From: Sepiola atlantica | Lineage: Eukaryota; Mollusca; Cephalopoda; Sepiida; Sepiolidae | Length of the DNA stretch: 64,000 nucleotides | Direction of reading: 5' to 3' | Assembly: GCA_963556195.1 (NCBI GenBank) | Contig: OY744528.1 | Location: 55,658,066 to 55,722,065 of the forward strand | Shown: positions 15,441 to 27,614 of the stretch, piece after piece | Position numbering within the stretch: position 1 is the stretch's first letter | Layout of the letters: each line of letters starts with the position of its first letter | Translations under genes and position numbers: made by a program | Notes under the pieces: model-generated | The model's input: the letters and a program-made list of their open reading frames with translations, nothing else | Database searches by the model: none | Told to the model about the DNA's origin: nothing

Positions 15441-16683
15441 TAATCTAAGCCTTCTAATTTCATAATTCCAGGTTGAAAAGGTGAAAACTCACGAAATCGA
15501 GTGATATCGGACGCGCACTACGTGTCGTCATTGATATTTAACAATAGTTATCTAAGCCTTCTAATTTCATAATTCCATGTTGAAAAGGTAAATCATCATG
15601 AAATCGAGTGAAAATGGACGCGCACTACGTGTCGTCATTGATATTAAACAATTGTAACTAAGCCTTCTAATTTCATAATTCCGTGTTGAAAAGGTGAAAA
15701 CTCACGAAATCGAGTGATATCGGACGCGCACTACGTGTCGTCATTGATATTCAACAATAGTAATCTAAACCTTCTAATTTCATAATTCCATGTTGAAAAG
15801 GTAAAACATCACAAAATCAAGTTAAAATCGCTGCGCACTACGTGTCGTCATTGATATTCAACAATAGTAATCTAAACCTTCTAATTTCATAATTCCATGT
15901 TGAAAAGGTAAAAACTCACGAAATCGAGTGATATCGGACGCGCACTACGTGTCGTCATTGATATTCAACATGGTAATATAAACCTGAAAATATACGCGCA
16001 CTACGTGTCGTCATTGATATTTAACAATTGATACTTAACAATTGATATTTAACAATTGTAATTATGAATTATGAAATTAGAAAATTTCATAATTCCGTGT
16101 TGAAAAGGTGAAAACTCACGAAATCGAGTGAAAATCGATGCGCACAACGTGTTGTCATTGATATTTAACAATAGTAATCTAAGCCTTCTAATTTCATAAT
16201 TCCATGTTGAAAAGGTAAATCATCATGAAATCGAGTGAAAATGGACGCGCACTACGTGTCGTCATTGATATTAAACAATTGTAATCTAAGCCTTCTAATT
16301 TCATAATTCCAGGTTGAAAAGGTGAAAACTCACGAAATCGAGTGATATCGGACGCGCACTACGTGTCGTCATTGATATTCAACAATAGTAATCTAAACCT
16401 TCTAATTTCATAATTCCATGTTGAAAAGGTTAAAACTCACGAAATCGAGTGAAAATCGATGCGCACAACGTGTCGTCATTGATATTAAACAATTGTAATC
16501 TAAGCCTTCTAATTTCATAATTCCAGGTTGAAAAGGTGAAAACTCACGAAATCGAGTCATATCGGACGCGCACTACGTGTCGTCATTGATATTTTACAAT
16601 AGTAATCTGAACCTTCTAATTTCATAATTCCATGTTGAAAAGGTGAAAACTCACGAAATCGAGTGATATCGGACGCGCACTAC

Positions 16684-16924
16684 ATTGTGCGCATCGATTT
16701 TCACTCGATTTCGTGAGTTTTCACCTTTTCAACACGGAATTATGAAATTTTCTAATTTCATAATTCCGTGCTTAGATTACAATTGTTAAATATCAATGAC
16801 GACACGTAGTGCGCGTCTATTTTCAGGTTTATATTACTATTGTTGAATATCAATGACGACACGTAGTGCGCGTCCGATATCACTCGATTTCGTGAGTTTT
16901 CACCTTTTCAACCTGGAATTATGA
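16684..16924 (-). repeat. Inverted satellite block, copy 1
   Basis: About 241 bp, roughly two monomers, lie in reverse orientation to the rest of the field. Entry is within GCGCACTACATTGTGCGC and exit within CTGGAATTATGATATTCAAC. The joints are sharp, and no insertion is seen at either. Confidence 0.9.
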
Positions 16925-18169
16925 TATTCAACAATAGTAATATAAACCTGAACATAGACGCGCACTACGTGTCGTCATTGATACTTAACAATTGATATTT
17001 AACAATTGTATCTAAGCACGGAATTATGAAATTAGAAAATTTCATAATTCCGTGTTGAAAAGGTGAAAACTCACGAAATCGAGTGAAAATCGATGCGCAC
17101 AACGTGTTGTCATTGATATTTAACAATAGTAATCTAAGCCTTCTAATTTCATAATTCCATGTTGAAATCGAGTGAAAATGGACGCGCACTACGTGTCCGT
17201 CATTGATATTAAACAATTGTAACTAAGCCTTCTAATTTCATAATTCCAGGTTGAAAAGGTGAAAACTCACGAAATCGAGTGATATCGGACGCGCACTACG
17301 TGTCGTCATTGATATTCAACAATAGTAATATAAACCTGAAAATAGACGCGCACTACGTGTCGTCATTGATATTTAACAATTGTAATCTAAGCACGGAATT
17401 ATGAAATTAGAAAATTTCATAATTCCGTGTTGAAAAGGTGAAAACTCACGAAATCGAGTGAAAATCGATGCGCACAACGTGTTTTCATTGATATTTAACA
17501 ATAGTAATCTAAGCCTTCTAATTTCATAATTCCATGTTGAAAAGGTGAAAACTCACGAAATCGAGTGATATCGGACGCGCACTACGTGTCGTCATTGATA
17601 TTCAACAATAGTAATATAAACCTGAAAATAGACGCGCACTACGTGTCGTCATTGATACTTAACAATTGATATTTAACAATTGTAATCTAAGCACGGAATT
17701 ATGAAATTAGTAAATTTCATAATTCCGTGTTGAAAAGGTGAAAACTCACGAAATCGAGTGAAAATCGATGCGCACAACGTGTTGTCATTGATATTTAACA
17801 ATAGTAATCTAAGCCTTCTAATTTTATAATTCCATGTTGAAAAGGTAAATCATCATGAAATCGAGTGAAAATGGACGCGCACTACGTGTCGTCATTGATA
17901 TTAAACAATTGTTATCTAAGCCTTCTAATTTCATAATTCCAGGTTGAAAAGGTAAAACATCACAAAATCGAGTTAAAATCGCTGCGCATAACGTGGTTTC
18001 ATTGATATCTAAGAGTTCTAACCTCATAATTCAAGGTAAAACATGATTTCGAGTGAAAATAGACGTCATTGATATTCAACAATAGTAATATAAACCTGAA
18101 AATGGACGCGCACTACGTGTCGTCATTGATACTTAACAATTGATACTTAACAATTGATATTTAACAATT

Positions 18170-18282
18170 GATACTTAACAAATGTCTACTTCTAATCTCA
18201 TAATTCCACATCATTATGTTTTACCTTTATGTTTTCCATTATGTGGAATTATGAGATTAGAAGTAGACATTTGTTAAGTATC
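18170..18282. repeat. 113-bp palindromic module, copy 4
   Basis: Same module with fully matching arms (the arm mismatch of copies 1-3 is absent). It is followed by an ordinary GACGCGCACTACGTG monomer. Confidence 0.9.
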
Positions 18283-21106
18283 AATCGAGTGAAAATGGAC
18301 GCGCACTACGTGTCGTCATTGATACTTAACAATAGTAATCTACACCCTCAAACCTCATAATTCCATGTTGAAAAGGTAAAACATCACGAAATCAAGTGAA
18401 AATGGACGCGCACTACGTGTCGTCATTGATACTTAATAGTAATCTAAACCTTCTAATTTAATAATCCCATGTTGAAAAGGTAAAAGATCACAAAATCGAG
18501 TTAAAATCGACGCGCATAATGTGGTTTCATTGATATCTAAAAGTTCTAACCTCATAACTCAATGTTGAAAAGGTGAAACATCATGAAATCGAGTTAAAAT
18601 CGACGCGCACAACGTGTCGTCATTGATCGAGTGAAAATGGAGGCGCACTACGTGTCGTCATTGATATTAAACAATTGAAATCTAAGCCTTCTAATTTCAT
18701 AATTCGGTGTGAAACATCACGAAATCGAGTAAAAATCGATGTGCACAACGTGTTGTCATTAATATTTTACAATAGTAATCTACACCCTCAAACCTCATAA
18801 TTCCATGTTGAAAATGTAAAACATCACGAAAGCGAGTAAACTCGGACGCGCACTACGTATCGTCATTGATACTTAACAATAGTAATCTAAACCCTCAAAC
18901 CTCATAATTCCATGTTGAAAAGGTAAATAATTCCATGTTGAAATCGAGTGAAAATCGATGCGCACAACGTGTTGTCATTGATATTTTACAATAGTAATCA
19001 AAACCTTTTAATTTCATAATTCCGTGTTGAAAAGGTGAAACATCCCGAATTCGAGTGAAAATCGATGCGCACAACGTGTTGTCATTGATATTTTACAATA
19101 GTAATCTAAACCTTCTAATTTCATAATTCCATGTTAAAAAGGTAAAACATCACGAAAGCGAGTGAAATCGGACGCGCACTATGTGTCAGCAAAGGTAAAA
19201 CATCACAAAAGCGTGTGAAAATCGACGCGCACTACGTGTTGTCATTGATATTTCACAATAGTAATCTAAACCTTCTAATTTCACAATTCCATGTTGAAAA
19301 GGTAAAACATCATAAAATCGAGTGAAAATGGACGCGCACTATGTGTCGTCATTGATACTAAACAATAGTAATCTAAACCTTCTAATTTCATAATTCCATG
19401 TTGAAAAAGTAAAACATCACAAAATCGAATTAAAATCGACGCGCATAACGTGGTTTCATTGATATCTAAAAGTTCTAACCTCATAACTCAATGTTGAAAA
19501 GGTAAAACATCATGAAATCGAGTTAAAATCGACGCGCACAACGTGTCGTCATTGATATTTAACAATAGTAATCTAAGCCTTCTAATTTCATAATTCCATG
19601 TTGGAAAGGTAAAACATCATGAAATCGAGTGAAAATGGACGCGCACTACGTATTGTCATTGATATTAAACAATTGTAATCTAAGCCCTCTAATTTCATAA
19701 TTCCGTGTGAAACATCACGAAATCGAGTGAAAATCGATGCGCACAACGTGTTGTCATTGATATTTTACAATAGTAATCTACGCCCTCAAACCTCATAATT
19801 CCATGTTGAAAAGGTAAAACATCACGAAATCAAGTAAACTCGGACGCGCACTACGTATCGTCATTGATACTTAACAATAGTAATCTAAACCCTCAAACCT
19901 CATAATTCCATGTTGAAAAGGTAAATAATTCCATGTTGAAATCGAGTGAAAATCGATGTGCACAACGTGTTGTCATTGATATTTTACAATAGTAAACTAA
20001 ACCTTTTAATTTCATAATTCCATGTCAAAAAGGTAAAACATCACGAACGCGAGTGAAAATCGACGCGCACAACGTGTTGTCATTGATATTTTACAATAGT
20101 AATCTACACCCTCAAACCTCATTATTCTATGTTGAAAAGGTAAAACATCACGAAATCAAGTGAAATCGGACGCGCACTACGTGTCGTCATTGATACTTAA
20201 TAGTAATCTAAACCCTCCAACCCCAACAATGGTAATCTAAGCCTTCTAATTTCATAATTCCATGTTGAAAAGGTACAACATCATGAAATCGAGTGAAAAT
20301 CGATGAGCACAATGTGTTGTCATGGATATTTTACAATAGTAATCTACACCCTCAAACCTCATAATTCCATGTTAAAAAGGTAAAACATCACGAAATCGAG
20401 TGAAATCAGACGCGCACTACGTGTCGTCATTGATATTTTACAATAGTAATCTAAACTTTCTAATTTCATAATTTCATGTTAAAAAGGTAAAACATCACGA
20501 AAGTGAGTGAAAATCGACGGGCACAACGTGTCGTCATTGATATTCAACAATAGTAATCTAAACCTTCTAATTTCATAATTCCATGTTGAAAAATCGAGTT
20601 AAAATCGACGCCCATAACGTGGTTTCATTGATATCTAAAAGTTCTAACCTCATAATTCAAGGTAAAACATCATGATTTCGAGTGAAAATCGATGCGCACA
20701 ACGTGTCGTCATTGATATTCAACAATAGTAATCTAAACCTTCTAGTTTCATGATTCCATGTTAAAAAGGTAAAACATTACGAAAGCGAGTGAAAATCGAC
20801 GCGCACAACGTGTCGTCATTGATATTTAACAATAGTAATCTAAGCCTTCTAATTTCATAATTCCGTGTTAAACATCACGAAATCGAGTGAAAATTGACGC
20901 GCACTATGTGTCATCATTGATACTTAACAATAGTCAACTTCTAATCTCATAATTCCATGTTGAAACATAATGAATCGAGTCAAAATGGACGCGCACTACG
21001 TGTCGTCATTGATATTTTACAATTGTAATCTAAGCCTTCTAATTTCATAATTCCATGTTGAAAAGGTGAAAACTCACGAAATCGAGTGATATCGGACGCG
21101 CACTAC

Positions 21107-21347
21107 ATTGTGCGCATCGATTTTCACTCGATTTCGTGAGTTTTCACCTTTTCAACACGGAATTATGAAATTTTCTAATTTCATAATTCCGTGCTTAGAT
21201 TACAATTGTTAAATATCAATGACGACACGTAGTGCGCGTCTATTTTCAGGTTTATATTACTATTGTTGAATATCAATGACGACACGTAGTGCGCGTCCGA
21301 TATCACTCGATTTCGTGAGTTTTCACCTTTTCAACCTGGAATTATGA
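21107..21347 (-). repeat. Inverted satellite block, copy 2
   Basis: Identical inverted block and identical joints, 4,423 bp after copy 1. It was duplicated with the larger unit. Confidence 0.9.
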
Positions 21348-22592
21348 TATTCAACAATAGTAATATAAACCTGAACATAGACGCGCACTACGTGTCGTCA
21401 TTGATACTTAACAATTGATATTTAACAATTGTATCTAAGCACGGAATTATGAAATTAGAAAATTTCATAATTCCGTGTTGAAAAGGTGAAAACTCACGAA
21501 ATCGAGTGAAAATCGATGCGCACAACGTGTTGTCATTGATATTTAACAATAGTAATCTAAGCCTTCTAATTTCATAATTCCATGTTGAAATCGAGTGAAA
21601 ATGGACGCGCACTACGTGTCCGTCATTGATATTAAACAATTGTAACTAAGCCTTCTAATTTCATAATTCCAGGTTGAAAAGGTGAAAACTCACGAAATCG
21701 AGTGATATCGGACGCGCACTACGTGTCGTCATTGATATTCAACAATAGTAATATAAACCTGAAAATAGACGCGCACTACGTGTCGTCATTGATATTTAAC
21801 AATTGTAATCTAAGCACGGAATTATGAAATTAGAAAATTTCATAATTCCGTGTTGAAAAGGTGAAAACTCACGAAATCGAGTGAAAATCGATGCGCACAA
21901 CGTGTTTTCATTGATATTTAACAATAGTAATCTAAGCCTTCTAATTTCATAATTCCATGTTGAAAAGGTGAAAACTCACGAAATCGAGTGATATCGGACG
22001 CGCACTACGTGTCGTCATTGATATTCAACAATAGTAATATAAACCTGAAAATAGACGCGCACTACGTGTCGTCATTGATACTTAACAATTGATATTTAAC
22101 AATTGTAATCTAAGCACGGAATTATGAAATTAGTAAATTTCATAATTCCGTGTTGAAAAGGTGAAAACTCACGAAATCGAGTGAAAATCGATGCGCACAA
22201 CGTGTTGTCATTGATATTTAACAATAGTAATCTAAGCCTTCTAATTTTATAATTCCATGTTGAAAAGGTAAATCATCATGAAATCGAGTGAAAATGGACG
22301 CGCACTACGTGTCGTCATTGATATTAAACAATTGTTATCTAAGCCTTCTAATTTCATAATTCCAGGTTGAAAAGGTAAAACATCACAAAATCGAGTTAAA
22401 ATCGCTGCGCATAACGTGGTTTCATTGATATCTAAGAGTTCTAACCTCATAATTCAAGGTAAAACATGATTTCGAGTGAAAATAGACGTCATTGATATTC
22501 AACAATAGTAATATAAACCTGAAAATGGACGCGCACTACGTGTCGTCATTGATACTTAACAATTGATACTTAACAATTGATATTTAACAATT

Positions 22593-22705
22593 GATACTTA
22601 ACAAATGTCTACTTCTAATCTCATAATTCCACATCATTATGTTTTACCTTTATGTTTTCCATTATGTGGAATTATGAGATTAGAAGTAGACATTTGTTAA
22701 GTATC
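22593..22705. repeat. 113-bp palindromic module, copy 5
   Basis: This is the exact counterpart of copy 4 in the second 4,423-bp unit. Confidence 0.9.
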
Positions 22706-25700
22706 AATCGAGTGAAAATGGACGCGCACTACGTGTCGTCATTGATACTTAACAATAGTAATCTACACCCTCAAACCTCATAATTCCATGTTGAAAAGGT
22801 AAAACATCACGAAATCAAGTGAAAATGGACGCGCACTACGTGTCGTCATTGATACTTAATAGTAATCTAAACCTTCTAATTTAATAATCCCATGTTGAAA
22901 AGGTAAAAGATCACAAAATCGAGTTAAAATCGACGCGCATAATGTGGTTTCATTGATATCTAAAAGTTCTAACCTCATAACTCAATGTTGAAAAGGTGAA
23001 ACATCATGAAATCGAGTTAAAATCGACGCGCACAACGTGTCGTCATTGATCGAGTGAAAATGGAGGCGCACTACGTGTCGTCATTGATATTAAACAATTG
23101 AAATCTAAGCCTTCTAATTTCATAATTCGGTGTGAAACATCACGAAATCGAGTAAAAATCGATGTGCACAACGTGTTGTCATTAATATTTTACAATAGTA
23201 ATCTACACCCTCAAACCTCATAATTCCATGTTGAAAATGTAAAACATCACGAAAGCGAGTAAACTCGGACGCGCACTACGTATCGTCATTGATACTTAAC
23301 AATAGTAATCTAAACCCTCAAACCTCATAATTCCATGTTGAAAAGGTAAATAATTCCATGTTGAAATCGAGTGAAAATCGATGCGCACAACGTGTTGTCA
23401 TTGATATTTTACAATAGTAATCAAAACCTTTTAATTTCATAATTCCGTGTTGAAAAGGTGAAACATCCCGAATTCGAGTGAAAATCGATGCGCACAACGT
23501 GTTGTCATTGATATTTTACAATAGTAATCTAAACCTTCTAATTTCATAATTCCATGTTAAAAAGGTAAAACATCACGAAAGCGAGTGAAATCGGACGCGC
23601 ACTATGTGTCAGCAAAGGTAAAACATCACAAAAGCGTGTGAAAATCGACGCGCACTACGTGTTGTCATTGATATTTCACAATAGTAATCTAAACCTTCTA
23701 ATTTCACAATTCCATGTTGAAAAGGTAAAACATCATAAAATCGAGTGAAAATGGACGCGCACTATGTGTCGTCATTGATACTAAACAATAGTAATCTAAA
23801 CCTTCTAATTTCATAATTCCATGTTGAAAAAGTAAAACATCACAAAATCGAATTAAAATCGACGCGCATAACGTGGTTTCATTGATATCTAAAAGTTCTA
23901 ACCTCATAACTCAATGTTGAAAAGGTAAAACATCATGAAATCGAGTTAAAATCGACGCGCACAACGTGTCGTCATTGATATTTAACAATAGTAATCTAAG
24001 CCTTCTAATTTCATAATTCCATGTTGGAAAGGTAAAACATCATGAAATCGAGTGAAAATGGACGCGCACTACGTATTGTCATTGATATTAAACAATTGTA
24101 ATCTAAGCCCTCTAATTTCATAATTCCGTGTGAAACATCACGAAATCGAGTGAAAATCGATGCGCACAACGTGTTGTCATTGATATTTTACAATAGTAAT
24201 CTACGCCCTCAAACCTCATAATTCCATGTTGAAAAGGTAAAACATCACGAAATCAAGTAAACTCGGACGCGCACTACGTATCGTCATTGATACTTAACAA
24301 TAGTAATCTAAACCCTCAAACCTCATAATTCCATGTTGAAAAGGTAAATAATTCCATGTTGAAATCGAGTGAAAATCGATGTGCACAACGTGTTGTCATT
24401 GATATTTTACAATAGTAAACTAAACCTTTTAATTTCATAATTCCATGTCAAAAAGGTAAAACATCACGAACGCGAGTGAAAATCGACGCGCACAACGTGT
24501 TGTCATTGATATTTTACAATAGTAATCTACACCCTCAAACCTCATTATTCTATGTTGAAAAGGTAAAACATCACGAAATCAAGTGAAATCGGACGCGCAC
24601 TACGTGTCGTCATTGATACTTAATAGTAATCTAAACCCTCCAACCCCAACAATGGTAATCTAAGCCTTCTAATTTCATAATTCCATGTTGAAAAGGTACA
24701 ACATCATGAAATCGAGTGAAAATCGATGAGCACAATGTGTTGTCATGGATATTTTACAATAGTAATCTACACCCTCAAACCTCATAATTCCATGTTAAAA
24801 AGGTAAAACATCACGAAATCGAGTGAAATCAGACGCGCACTACGTGTCGTCATTGATATTTTACAATAGTAATCTAAACTTTCTAATTTCATAATTTCAT
24901 GTTAAAAAGGTAAAACATCACGAAAGTGAGTGAAAATCGACGGGCACAACGTGTCGTCATTGATATTCAACAATAGTAATCTAAACCTTCTAATTTCATA
25001 ATTCCATGTTGAAAAATCGAGTTAAAATCGACGCCCATAACGTGGTTTCATTGATATCTAAAAGTTCTAACCTCATAATTCAAGGTAAAACATCATGATT
25101 TCGAGTGAAAATCGATGCGCACAACGTGTCGTCATTGATATTCAACAATAGTAATCTAAACCTTCTAGTTTCATGATTCCATGTTAAAAAGGTAAAACAT
25201 TACGAAAGCGAGTGAAAATCGACGCGCACAACGTGTCGTCATTGATATTTAACAATAGTAATCTAAGCCTTCTAATTTCATAATTCCGTGTTAAACATCA
25301 CGAAATCGAGTGAAAATTGACGCGCACTATGTGTCATCATTGATACTTAACAATAGTCAACTTCTAATCTCATAATTCCATGTTGAAACATAATGAATCG
25401 AGTCAAAATGGACGCGCACTACGTGTCGTCATTGATATTTTACAATTGTAATCTAAGCCTTCTAATTTCATAATTCCGTGTTGAAAAGGTGAAACATCAC
25501 GAAATCGAGTGAAAATCGGACGCGCACTACGTGTCGTCATTGATACTTAATAGTAATCTAAACCCTCAAACCTCATAATTCTATGTTGAAAAGGTAAATA
25601 ATTCCATGTTGAAATCGAGTGGAAATCGATGCGCACAACGTGTTGTCATTGATATTTTACAATAGTAATCTAAACATTTTAATTTCATAATTCCATGTTA

Positions 25701-26350
25701 AAAAGGTAAATCACGAAAGCGAGTGAAAATCGACGCGCACAACGTGTTGTCATTGATATTTTACAATAGTAATCTACACCCTCAAACCTCATAATTCCAT
25801 GTTGAAAAGGTAAAACATCACGAAATCAAGTGAAATCGGACGCGCACTACGTGTCGTCATTGATACTTAATAGTAATCTAAACCTTCTAATTTCATAATT
25901 CCATGTTAAAAAGGTGAAACATCACGAAATCGAGTGAAAATCGATGTGCACAACGTGTTGTCATTGATATTTTACAATAGTAATCTACCCCCTCAAACCT
26001 CATAATTCCATGTTGAAAAGGTAAAACATCACGAAATCGAGTGAAATCGGACGCGCACTACGTGTCGTCATTGATATTTTACAATAGTCATCTAAACCTT
26101 CTAATTTCATAATTCCATGTTGAAAAGGTAAAACATAACAAAATCGAGTTAAAATCGACGCGCATAACGTGGTTTCATTGATATCTAAAAGTTCTAACCT
26201 CATAACTCAATGTTGAAAAGGTAAAACATCATGAAATCGAGTTAAAATCGACGCGCACAACGTGTCGTCATTGATATTTAACAATAGTAATCTAAGCCTT
26301 CTAATTTCATAATTCCATGTTGAAAACGTAAAACATCATGAAATCGAGTG

Positions 26351-27614
26351 TGTTAAGATTAAATAGAGTTGTTCCCCTTGGACCGTTTTGATTAAGTTGC
26401 CTCCCTTTGAGAACGTGACTTTACGAGACTTCACGAGACTTCATTTTGGGAGTATAAATATCGGTCAGCCATCTTTGTTTGGTTTTGTTCTAGATAATCT
26501 TCTTACCGGCCACATGTGCCAAATAAACATATCAACTTATATCCATTTTCATCAGCTTTATGTGTCGTTTTTCATGGTAGCAGAGCGTAACAATGGCTTC
26601 GAACTACAAAAATCCACCGATTTTTAATGAACAAAGTTATGAAGAATGGAAAAATGAGCTATTTATATGGCAGCTCATGACGGACATTGATAAAAAGAAA
26701 TAGGCCTTGGCGGTAACACTATCTCTAACCGGGAAAGCTAGGAAAGCAGCATTAAACTGTGACAAAGACGAACTGCACAGAGAAAATGGCATGGATACCC
26801 TCATATCTGCACTGGATGGATTATTTTTGAGGGAAACTATAGACACAGCTTACGAAGCATATAGAAACTTCGACGGATTCAGGAGACCAGGACACATGGC
26901 AATCTCTGAATATATTATAGAATTTGACCAGCGATACCAAAAAAGTAAATTCTCCCCAATTTGGTGGAGTTCAAAGAAGATTCGACGCGTTGTGCATAGT
27001 ACCCTGGCTGCGGAAACTATTGCTATGTCTGAAGCAATTGACATGGCAATTTTTATTGCTACATTATTTTCTGAACTCACTACAAGTAAGCCCAATTTGC
27101 ATGAGCTACCTATAATATGTGTCACAGACTGCAAATCTCTCTTTGAGGCTGTAAAATCAACCAAATCAGTTAAAGAGAAACGACTAAGAATTGAAATTAG
27201 TGGAATCAAGGAAGTAATGTCAAATGGACTAATAAAAGAATTCCAGTGGTGCAGGGATAGAGCACAATTAGCGAACTACCTAACAAAGAGGGGTGCATCA
27301 CCCTTTCTTCTAAGAAGCGTGCTGCAGGAAGGCATGATCAATACACAAGAACAATTAACCCCATAACTTAAAAAAAAAATAAAAAAATACTTATAGGATT
27401 TGTTAAGATTAAATAGAGTTGTTCCCCTTGGACCGTTTTGATTAAGTTGCCTCCCTTTGAGAACGTGACTTTACGAGACTTCATTTTGAGAGTATAAATA
27501 TCGGTCAGCCATCTTTGTTTGGTTTTGTTCTAGATAATCTTCTTACCGGCCACATGTGCCAAATAAACATATCAACTTATATCCATTTTCATCAGCTTTA
27601 TGTGTCGTTTTTCA
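26351..27614 (+). mobile_element. Ty1/copia-derived LTR element, copy 1, internally deleted
   Basis: The 5' LTR is 26,351-26,574 (224 bp) and the 3' LTR is 27,401-27,614 (214 bp). Both start TGTTAAG and end TTTTTCA. The 5' LTR has an extra 10-bp duplication (ACGAGACTTC). Each LTR has a TATAAATA box (26,453 in the 5' LTR) and an AATAAA-type signal. The primer-binding site TGGTAGCAGAG directly after the 5' LTR complements the 3' end of animal initiator tRNA-Met. An A-rich stretch precedes the 3' LTR. The interior is only ~830 bp and codes for a gag start joined to the RNase H end of Pol. Protease, integrase and most of the reverse transcriptase are missing, so it could move only with help. The satellite flank GAGTG before and CGTGA after resembles a 4-bp target duplication (AGTG) with one change. 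Confidence 0.93.
26593..27366 (+). pseudogene. gag-RNase H fusion of copia element, copy 1
   Basis: The frame opens at ATG 26,593, 18 bases past the LTR, and has 257 codons with one TAG at 26,701-26,703 (codon 37). Codons 1 to about 118 resemble copia-type Gag. Around 26,950 the frame passes, still open, into the C-terminal RNase H region of Pol, with recognisable WWSSKKIRRVVHSTLAAET, VTDCKSLFEA and LTKRGAS blocks. RNase H retains the Glu of LAAET and the Asp of VTD, but its first catalytic Asp was lost in the deletion and the last one (usually QLAD) is Asn here, so it should be inactive. No zinc knuckle or integrase motif remains. Whether the product is made is unknown; the TAG would have to be read through, or an internal start used. 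Confidence 0.88.

Larger units (their letters stand above)
16617..25476. repeat. Tandem duplication, ~4,423-bp higher-order unit
   Basis: Bases ~16,617-21,040 and ~21,040-25,476 are almost identical with a constant offset of 4,423 bp (checked at 16,965/21,388, 17,824/22,247 and 19,281/23,704). Each copy contains an inverted block, a 113-bp palindrome and the same series of individually diverged monomers. Since the monomers differ from each other but match between the two copies, the 4.4-kb duplication is much younger than the monomer array. Confidence 0.92.
1..26350. repeat. Satellite field, ~107-bp monomer, part 1
   Basis: This is a continuous tandem array. One clear monomer runs from 631 to 737 and the next starts at 738, giving a period of 107 bp. 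Each unit carries the blocks CGCGCACTACGTGTCGTC, ATTGATATT, TTCATAATTCC, TTGAAAAGG and CACGAAATCGAGTG. Many units differ by small indels, and one subtype adds an inverted repeat (CACGGAATTATGAAATT, then its complement). Monomers from 1 to about 16,600 are very alike; those from about 18,400 on are more diverged. Because 107 is not a multiple of 3, the many 60-80 codon minus-strand reading frames shift frame at each unit and look like repeat artefacts. No genes are visible. Heterochromatin or a centromere is a guess that the sequence cannot settle. Confidence 0.97.

Noticed and set aside
364..26203. Family of 60-83 residue minus-strand proteins
   Set aside because: They arise from the repeat itself; the 107-bp period shifts frame at each monomer and nothing suggests selection on a protein.
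1..26350. CRISPR-like array
   Set aside because: Units are directly adjacent 107-bp satellite monomers without unique spacers, in a eukaryotic genome.
26388..26627. 79-codon plus-strand frame in the LTR
   Set aside because: It lies in the 5' LTR and leader, reads across the primer-binding site and is out of frame with gag.
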